Below are positions 1 to 4,891 of a DNA stretch of 9,008 nt, piece after piece. A program made the position numbers and the translations under genes. This stretch comes from Paracoccaceae bacterium (GTDB lineage: Bacteria; Pseudomonadota; Alphaproteobacteria; Rhodobacterales; Rhodobacteraceae). The notes below the pieces were generated by a model, which searched no databases, had not been told where the DNA came from, and was given only the letters and a program-made list of their open reading frames with translations. Where the stretch lies: assembly GCA_026997055.1 (NCBI GenBank), contig JALWJU010000623.1:1-9008 (forward strand). Reading direction: 5' to 3'. Position 1 is the first letter of the stretch. Every line of letters starts with the position of its first letter.

Positions 1-734
1 AGCCGGCCATCGGTGCCGACAGCCAGAACGGTCAGGCTGGAACTGCCGGCCGCAGCCACCAGGAGGTAGGTATTCCCGCCAATTTCCATCGGAACCATGG
101 CAGTAATGGTCTGGACCGGCAATTCTTCGCCATTGCCCACCGAATATTCGTGTACCGGCAGGCCATCGGTGCCGATTCGGTAGATGTCGATCCCGTGTTC
201 CAGGGCCGATCCGGTAAACAGGAAATCGCCCTCGGCGGTCGAGATGCTGGCCATGGCCAGAATCCCGCTGTCGTAGGTTCCGCTTGTGATGTAGCCGCGA
301 TGGGTCGCTCCGGTATCACCAGCCTGAAACACGGAAATTCCCTCGCCTCCCGGTGTGGCAGCATACAGAAACCTGCCGCCGGCGGTGTTGGTGACAAGCA
401 GTGTTGCGGAATTGCCGGCCGATGCACTCAGGCTCAGATGGGTCTGCTCGCTGGCATGCAGGGGGCCGGTGGCATTGGCCAGCAGGTGAGAATAAAGGAT
501 CGGCGCCACGCTGCCGGTCATTTCCGGCGCATCGAGGCCGATCCGGTCCGCGCTCATGGATATGGCATCCGTCTGGCTCGCAAGGCCCCCGCCGGCAAGG
601 TCGAATGTCAGCACCAGGCTTTGGGAATAGTCCAGGAACCGAACCCTGCCGGAACTTTCCAGAAAGGTCACATTCACGCTCGGCTGGGAAAGGTACCCGT
701 TGTCCAGCCGTCCGACGATCTGAAAATAAGACAC
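1..734 (-). CDS. Partial beta-propeller-like secreted protein (N-terminal 244 codons; runs off the left edge)
   Basis: The minus-strand frame is open from a GTG at 734 to the window edge. It starts MSYFQIVGRLDNGYLS and has an in-frame TGA just upstream and a GAGGGG ribosome site 8 nt before the GTG. From about residue 120 the protein shows a repeated blade-like pattern: RFLYAATPGGEGISVFQAGD (121-140), DFLFTGSALEHGIDIYRIGTDG (170-191) and YLLVAAAGSSSLTVLAVGTDG (223-243). Each is a hydrophobic strand, a Gly/Ser/Ala turn, a second strand and a DG turn, as in beta-propellers of the lactonase/YVTN type. There is no N-terminal signal peptide. In Rhodobacterales such propellers often precede RTX calcium-binding repeats in type I-secreted proteins, but the C-terminal part is outside the window, so that role is inference. 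It is divergent from the glycosyltransferase pair. The propeller fold is fairly likely; the biological function is unknown. Confidence 0.72.
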   Translation of the reverse strand, partial: MSYFQIVGRLDNGYLSQPSVNVTFLESSGRVRFLDYSQSLVLTFDLAGGGLASQTDAISMSADRIGLDAPEMTGSVAPILYSHLLANATGPLHASEQTHLSLSASAGNSATLLVTNTAGGRFLYAATPGGEGISVFQAGDTGATHRGYITSGTYDSGILAMASISTAEGDFLFTGSALEHGIDIYRIGTDGLPVHEYSVGNGEELPVQTITAMVPMEIGGNTYLLVAAAGSSSLTVLAVGTDGR

Positions 735-742
735 TTGCGAAT

Positions 743-748
743 CCCCTC
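743..748 (-). promoter_or_regulatory. Ribosome binding site deciding a GTG start
   Basis: On the minus strand GAGGGG lies 8 nt before the GTG at 734. An in-frame TGA overlaps the same short stretch (751-749 region), so no earlier start in this frame is possible. Together these fix the start of the propeller-like gene. Confidence 0.6.
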
Positions 749-834
749 ACGCTCTTGCCTTGTGAGGAAACGTGCCGAATGAGCCGAGCAGCACCGGCGA
801 TTTTTCGTGACGACATGGTGGCTTTTGGGCGCAA

Positions 835-862
835 ATTGTATTAAAACGCGGTGACCTTTCGA
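835..862 (-). promoter_or_regulatory. Candidate sigma70-type promoter for the propeller-like gene
   Basis: Reading the minus strand, TCGAAA (862-857, 4 of 6 to TTGACA) is followed after 16 nt by TACAAT (840-835, 5 of 6 to TATAAT). Transcription would start near 828 and leave a leader of about 95 nt before the GTG at 734. The site sits in the only AT-rich patch of the 234-bp divergent intergenic region (735-968). I found no equally good plus-strand promoter for the glycosyltransferase at 969. This is pattern matching only. Confidence 0.35.
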
Positions 863-968
863 CGCCGGCGCGCAATGGTCCACGCGACTTCAGCTATCCG
901 GTATTTCTGACTTCGAGCTGCTCCCGGGGGTGGAGGCAAGGCGCTCCGTTTCGGTAACATGGGATGAC

Positions 969-2282
969 ATGATCCTGTTCGAGATTTTTCGCCGCGACAG
1001 GTTTCGGCGTTTTGCCAAGGTCTTGCGCGAGGAAGGGCTGAGAAGCGCATTGGTCAGGACCTGGCGGTACCTGGCTCTGCGATTGCGCGGCGGCGGGCCG
1101 ACCGGGCAGTTTCACATTGCCGGCAGTCCCGAGCATACCGGAGCCTATCTGACACCGGTATGGCTCGACCTGGCGGAAGGGCAGGCTTTTCATGTCACCG
1201 AGGCACCGGCCATTCTGACAGGTCGTCGCCAGATAGCCATGATCGGCGATCTGAATTTGCCGCAATGCCGGAAATACCGTGTGGAACAGCCGGACGAATT
1301 GTGGCGGCTGGCAAAGGCCGATTATATCTTTTCCCATTACATGGACATTCCCCGCGCAACCTCGATCCTCCAGGATGCGACCCATGTCATGTTCTACCGC
1401 CTTGCAAACATGCCGGTGGTCTCGATGCTCGCCTATGAGGCTCGCCGCCTGCGTCTGCCGGTCCTGTATGATATCGACGATCCGCTGTTTTCCGTTTCAG
1501 CCTATGGCACCTATCAGAACATGAAGGGACTGCCCGCCTGGCGCCGGCGTCATTTCGTCAACGAGGCCCCGAAATATCTGGATGTGATGAATGGGGCTGA
1601 TGTGATTTCGGTATCGACTCCCGGATTGGCGGACCATGCACGGATGTACACGTCGCGCCCGGTGCATGTCCGGCGCAATTTCGCCGACAGGGTTACGCTG
1701 CAAGCCGGTACTCAGGCGCGGGCGCAGGCGGTTCGCGACCCGAATGTATTTCGTGTGGCATTTGCCAGTGGAAGCAGGGGGCATGAGATCGACTTTGCCG
1801 AAATAGAGCAGGATATCGCGACATTCCTCAAGAGGGCGGACAATCGCCGCCTGGTCATTCTCGGTCATTTCGACATGGCCCGACTTCCGGCGAGTCTGCG
1901 TGGCAGGGTCGAGGCGCATCCGTTTTCCTCCTACGAGGCCTATCTGAGGGTGCTGGCCTCGGCGGATGTAGCGGTCATGCCGCTGGCGGACGATCTCTTC
2001 AACCGCTGCAAGAGCGGTGTGCGGGTCATAGATGCCGCATCGGTTGGTGTGCCGGCACTGGTCGGCACGGTCGGGGATATGGCCAGCCTGATCGAAGACG
2101 GACGTAGCGGGAGGGTGCTGGCGCCGGGCGAAAGCTGGGCGGAGGCGCTTGAGCAGATCGCGGCAGAGGGGAATGCCACGGAGATGGGGCGGGCGGCCAG
2201 GGCCGATCTCGAGGCGCGCTGGAGTGCTCGCCTGGAGCAGCCGGTGATTGACCGGGAAATCCTGGAGTGGGTGCGCGGATGA
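969..2282 (+). CDS. GT4-type glycosyltransferase (GT-B fold), 437 aa
   Basis: This cytoplasmic or membrane-peripheral enzyme is expected to transfer a sugar from a nucleotide donor to a growing glycan; donor and acceptor cannot be read from the sequence. The N-terminal part has IGDLNLPQCRKYRV (92-104) and LPVLYDIDDPLF (163-174), both typical of a GT-B subgroup with a C-x-x-Y-R-V and D-I-D-D-x-x-F signature. The C-terminal part has ADVAVMPLADDLFNRCKSGVRVIDAASVGVPALVG (332-366), the usual donor-binding region of group 1 glycosyltransferases. There, the KS-x-x-K-x-x-E pattern appears as KSGVRVID, with Asp where Glu is usual. The first ~40 residues are rich in Arg and hydrophobics, consistent with membrane association. 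I chose the ATG at 969, with GGGA 4 nt upstream; the frame is also open from GTG 930, which lacks a spaced ribosome site. The stop overlaps the next gene's ATG. Confidence 0.88.
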   Translation: MILFEIFRRDRFRRFAKVLREEGLRSALVRTWRYLALRLRGGGPTGQFHIAGSPEHTGAYLTPVWLDLAEGQAFHVTEAPAILTGRRQIAMIGDLNLPQCRKYRVEQPDELWRLAKADYIFSHYMDIPRATSILQDATHVMFYRLANMPVVSMLAYEARRLRLPVLYDIDDPLFSVSAYGTYQNMKGLPAWRRRHFVNEAPKYLDVMNGADVISVSTPGLADHARMYTSRPVHVRRNFADRVTLQAGTQARAQAVRDPNVFRVAFASGSRGHEIDFAEIEQDIATFLKRADNRRLVILGHFDMARLPASLRGRVEAHPFSSYEAYLRVLASADVAVMPLADDLFNRCKSGVRVIDAASVGVPALVGTVGDMASLIEDGRSGRVLAPGESWAEALEQIAAEGNATEMGRAARADLEARWSARLEQPVIDREILEWVRG

Positions 2283-3535
2283 TCCGGCGGCCGCATGTCC
2301 TGGTCGCGAATGTCCATTTCGCGCCCAATACCTATGGCGGTGCCACGATCGTGGCCGAACAGGTCTCTCATGCGCTGATTCGCGACCACGGTTTTCGCGT
2401 AACGGCGATTTCCTCGGTTAGCCGCGGCGACCTGATGCCATATGCGCTGATCAAGAGCGAGCATCAGGGGATCGTCAATTACCTGATCAACCTGCCCGCC
2501 GGACGCTCCTATGCCGAAACCTATGACAATCCGCAGGTTACCGAGGTGGTCAGCCGCCTGATCCGCAGGCTGGAACCGGATCTGATGCATGTGCATTGCG
2601 TGCAGGATATCGGCGCCGGCGTGATCCATGCGGCACGGCGCCAGGGTGTGCCGGTGGTCCTGTCAGTGCATGATTTCTGGTGGATCTGCGAACGCCAGTT
2701 CATGATCCGCACGGATGGAACCTATTGCGGGCAGGACCCGGTCAGTATCGAGAACTGTCAGGGCTGCATCGACAACATGGCCCGTGCCCGCACCCGCGAT
2801 GCGGTTCTGAGAGAGGCTGCCGCCAGTGCCGATCTGATTACCTTTCCCAGCCGCTTTGCCGATGGCCTGGCCCGGCGTTCGGGGCTTGGGGCCGGGGCGT
2901 CGATGATCTGGACCAATGGCGTACATTTGCCCGGGCCCGGCTTCTTCGAGGCTCAGGCCCGGCGCCGTGCGAATGGGCGCCTGGCTTTCGGTTTCGTTGG
3001 CGGGCCCTCGCCGATCAAGGGATGGCCGCTCATCCGGCGGGCCTTCGAGCAACTGCGGACCGATACCGCCTTTGACGGCTATCTGGTTGACGGCAGTCTT
3101 GACGGCAGCTGGTGGCGAGACATCGACATTTCCAGGATGACCGGAAACTGGCGGGTCGTGAATCGCTTCGAACAAGACGAGATGGACGACTTCTACGGAC
3201 GTATCGACGTGCTGCTGTTCATGTCCCAGTGGAAGGAAACCTTTGGCCTGACCATCCGCGAGGCTCTTGTCCGCGGCATCAGGGTGATCCAGACCGACAG
3301 CGGCGGCACGACCGAACATCCCGCTGCCGACCCGGCCCGCCTGATCCCCATCGGTGCCGGACCGACCCGGCTGGTCGAGGAAGTGCAAAGGATCCTGGCC
3401 ACGCCGGACGATCACCCGCGCCCGCTTTCTCTGCCCTCCTTTGGCGAACAGGCCACCGAAATGGCAATCCGGATGCGCAAGCTTCTTGGGGGCGGGACAC
3501 TGCTCCCTGTGCGCCTTAATTCTCCCTTGTCCTGA
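2279..3535 (+). CDS. GT4-type glycosyltransferase with Cys cluster, 418 aa
   Basis: A complete GT-B glycosyltransferase. The N-terminal domain has a YGGA loop (19-22), the usual glycine-rich acceptor-side loop of GT4 enzymes, then HVHCVQDIG (104-112) and LSVHDFWWICERQF (128-141). Four cysteines follow the subgroup pattern HD-x(n)-C...C...C-x2-C (C137, C150, C160, C163), probably structural or metal-binding. The C-terminal domain has FGFVGGPSPIKGWPLI (237-252) and KETFGLTIREAL (319-330), giving the E-x7-E motif (E320, E328) that contacts the donor nucleotide. The ATG at 2279 overlaps the previous TGA as ATGA, and GGAG lies 11 nt upstream, so translational coupling is likely; an in-frame GTG at 2267 is less probable. 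The last 20 bp overlap the convergent gene at 3516-4655. The sugar specificity is not readable. Confidence 0.93.
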   Translation: MIRRPHVLVANVHFAPNTYGGATIVAEQVSHALIRDHGFRVTAISSVSRGDLMPYALIKSEHQGIVNYLINLPAGRSYAETYDNPQVTEVVSRLIRRLEPDLMHVHCVQDIGAGVIHAARRQGVPVVLSVHDFWWICERQFMIRTDGTYCGQDPVSIENCQGCIDNMARARTRDAVLREAAASADLITFPSRFADGLARRSGLGAGASMIWTNGVHLPGPGFFEAQARRRANGRLAFGFVGGPSPIKGWPLIRRAFEQLRTDTAFDGYLVDGSLDGSWWRDIDISRMTGNWRVVNRFEQDEMDDFYGRIDVLLFMSQWKETFGLTIREALVRGIRVIQTDSGGTTEHPAADPARLIPIGAGPTRLVEEVQRILATPDDHPRPLSLPSFGEQATEMAIRMRKLLGGGTLLPVRLNSPLS

Positions 3536-4655
3536 TCCCGGCAGCATCGAAAACACTATCGACTCTCTGACGCAGTTCTCCCCTTCGGTCTGCGTAGAAC
3601 GCGGGGTCGAAATCTATCCGTTTCCAGGCGTCTTCAACCGTTTCGCAGTTCTCCAGAAAATCTTCCATGCCAATGTTTGGCAGGGCCATCGTCTCCACCA
3701 GTTCCTGCGTGCGGGAATCGTGGGTGATCCACAAGGCGGGTGTTCCGGATTGCCATGCAGCCATGTTTCCATGCAGGCGCAACCCGACGGAAAAATCGAA
3801 TTTGCTGCTATCTTCCATCCACTGGTCAGCGGAGTAATAAGTCCGAAGCTTCATGGCGACAAATTCTCGTAAGTCCTCAACCGTCCTTTCCGGCATGAGG
3901 GCCTGTGTCAGGCTTGCCTCGAAATTATCGCTGACCCGCTCGGTTGAAAAAGGGTTGTTCTGACGGAGATACTTGATTTCCTCCGGGACGGATTGCTGTA
4001 CCATGATGCCCCGCCCGGACAGGGTCCATTTGACCAGCCGGCGCTCGACCAGATTCTTCCTTGGGTTCTTTGGCCAGGGCTCATCGGCGTGCGTGATGAA
4101 ATAGCGCATTGGTTTTTTCAGCTTGCGCTCTATCATATCTGCAAAATCCGGGGCCGGATTGATCAGGTTTGACGGGCAGCCGGTTATTTCAATATCCGTT
4201 ATTCCGAAACTTTCCAGAACTTGCGCCGTGAATTCGCCACGAACGGAAACTTTCTCGCTCCGCTCCTTGATCAGATCTATCAGGCGCAGGATGCTCGGGT
4301 GAAAATCAAATCGGGTTTTTCCAAAATCGTCTGCCTGAGCGCCCAAGCCGATGAATACCAATGGCAGGTTTGACCTTTCAAGAAAATCTACCATGCCGGT
4401 AAAGTCAAAATTTTCACGCAGAAAATTTGCTGATGGAATGACCAGTACCCGGCAGGATTCGCTCAGCATTTCCGGAGTCCAAGGGATATCCTGACCGACG
4501 ACCAGCCGGGGTTCATCGATGAGGTTGTAAACAGCGTATTGGAACATCAGGTTTCCGCAATTCTGACCAGCCCGCTGCATGGCCGTGGTCGTATCCATGA
4601 ATGGAAGGCCTGGTATGTGACCTCTGGTTCCGGAAATTGCTACTGATTTCGTCAT
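3516..4655 (-). CDS. Polysaccharide pyruvyl transferase family protein, 379 aa
   Basis: Members of this family (the CsaB/WcaK type, Pfam PF04230) move pyruvate from phosphoenolpyruvate to a sugar as a ketal; some relatives are only presumed enzymes. The order of motifs fits: AGQNCGNLMFQYAVY (29-43), LVFIGLGAQ (99-107), KVSVRGEFTAQVLESFG (135-151), the GCPSNL segment (159-164), VGLRLHGNMAAWQSGTPALWITHDSRTQEL (290-319). The last, with R-x-H-G and HDSRT, is the family's strongest signature. The start is ATG 4655 with AGAAGGGG 5 nt upstream. The gene is clearly AT-richer than its neighbours: a hand count gives 37% GC for 4381-4440 and 48% for 4261-4320, against 72% for 2101-2160. It also uses many AAA, TTT and ATA codons, suggesting separate acquisition. 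It converges on the plus-strand glycosyltransferase with a 20-bp overlap and probably has its own promoter (4771-4799). Confidence 0.9.
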   Translation of the reverse strand: MTKSVAISGTRGHIPGLPFMDTTTAMQRAGQNCGNLMFQYAVYNLIDEPRLVVGQDIPWTPEMLSESCRVLVIPSANFLRENFDFTGMVDFLERSNLPLVFIGLGAQADDFGKTRFDFHPSILRLIDLIKERSEKVSVRGEFTAQVLESFGITDIEITGCPSNLINPAPDFADMIERKLKKPMRYFITHADEPWPKNPRKNLVERRLVKWTLSGRGIMVQQSVPEEIKYLRQNNPFSTERVSDNFEASLTQALMPERTVEDLREFVAMKLRTYYSADQWMEDSSKFDFSVGLRLHGNMAAWQSGTPALWITHDSRTQELVETMALPNIGMEDFLENCETVEDAWKRIDFDPAFYADRRGELRQRVDSVFDAAGIRTREN

Positions 4656-4728
4656 GGCCGCCCCTTCTGACTGATCGGCAAAGTACGCCGGAATTCACGC
4701 CCGGAAGATGCTCTGCCATCCTGTTCCG

Positions 4729-4750
4729 CGATCCCTGAAGCAGGGGATCG
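4729..4750. other. Hairpin in the leader of the pyruvyl transferase gene
   Basis: On the plus strand CGATCCCTG, loop AAG, then CAGGGGATCG forms a 9-bp stem with one bulged G. Read on the minus strand it lies about 14 to 35 nt after the predicted transcription start, inside the 5' leader of the pyruvyl transferase gene. On the plus strand it is followed by GTTTCTTCTT, a loose T-rich run, so it could act as a weak terminator for plus-strand or antisense transcription. On the minus strand no U tract follows. The function is undecided. Confidence 0.3.
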
Positions 4751-4770
4751 GTTTCTTCTTGTCCGCCGCC

Positions 4771-4799
4771 ATGGTATCTGCAGTCGTGTATTCAGGCAA
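4771..4799 (-). promoter_or_regulatory. Candidate sigma70-type promoter for the pyruvyl transferase gene
   Basis: On the minus strand TTGCCT (4799-4794) and TACCAT (4776-4771) are separated by exactly 17 nt; each matches the consensus at 4 of 6 positions. Transcription would begin near 4764, giving a leader of about 110 nt. The 236-bp gap to the upstream gene and the different base composition both support an independent promoter. No coding gene is convincing in 4656-4891. Confidence 0.4.
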
Positions 4800-4891
4800 C
4801 CGCATTGAAATACAAAGCATTTCGCATCAGCACGCAGCAGGCCCGGCACAAGGCGCTTCAGGTTTTCTGCTGGTGGTCTTGGGGGCGGTGT

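Noticed and set aside
150..782. Plus-strand open frame of 210 codons
   Set aside because: The opposite strand encodes repeated propeller blades with a ribosome site and start; this frame has no such pattern.
316..834. Minus-strand open frame of 172 codons in a different frame from the propeller gene
   Set aside because: Arg/Pro/Cys-rich product typical of an off-frame reading; the neighbouring frame has the beta-strand repeats and the ribosome site.
1940..2629. Minus-strand open frame of 229 codons
   Set aside because: It crosses the junction of two well-supported plus-strand glycosyltransferases and has low-complexity content.
2663..3556. Minus-strand open frame of 297 codons
   Set aside because: Antisense to the GT4 enzyme with YGGA and E-x7-E motifs; a shadow.
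4652..4849. 65-codon minus-strand frame ending in an ATGA overlap with the pyruvyl transferase start
   Set aside because: The overlap looks like translational coupling, but the product is Arg-rich without structure, the GTG start has no good ribosome site, and the promoter candidate lies inside it.
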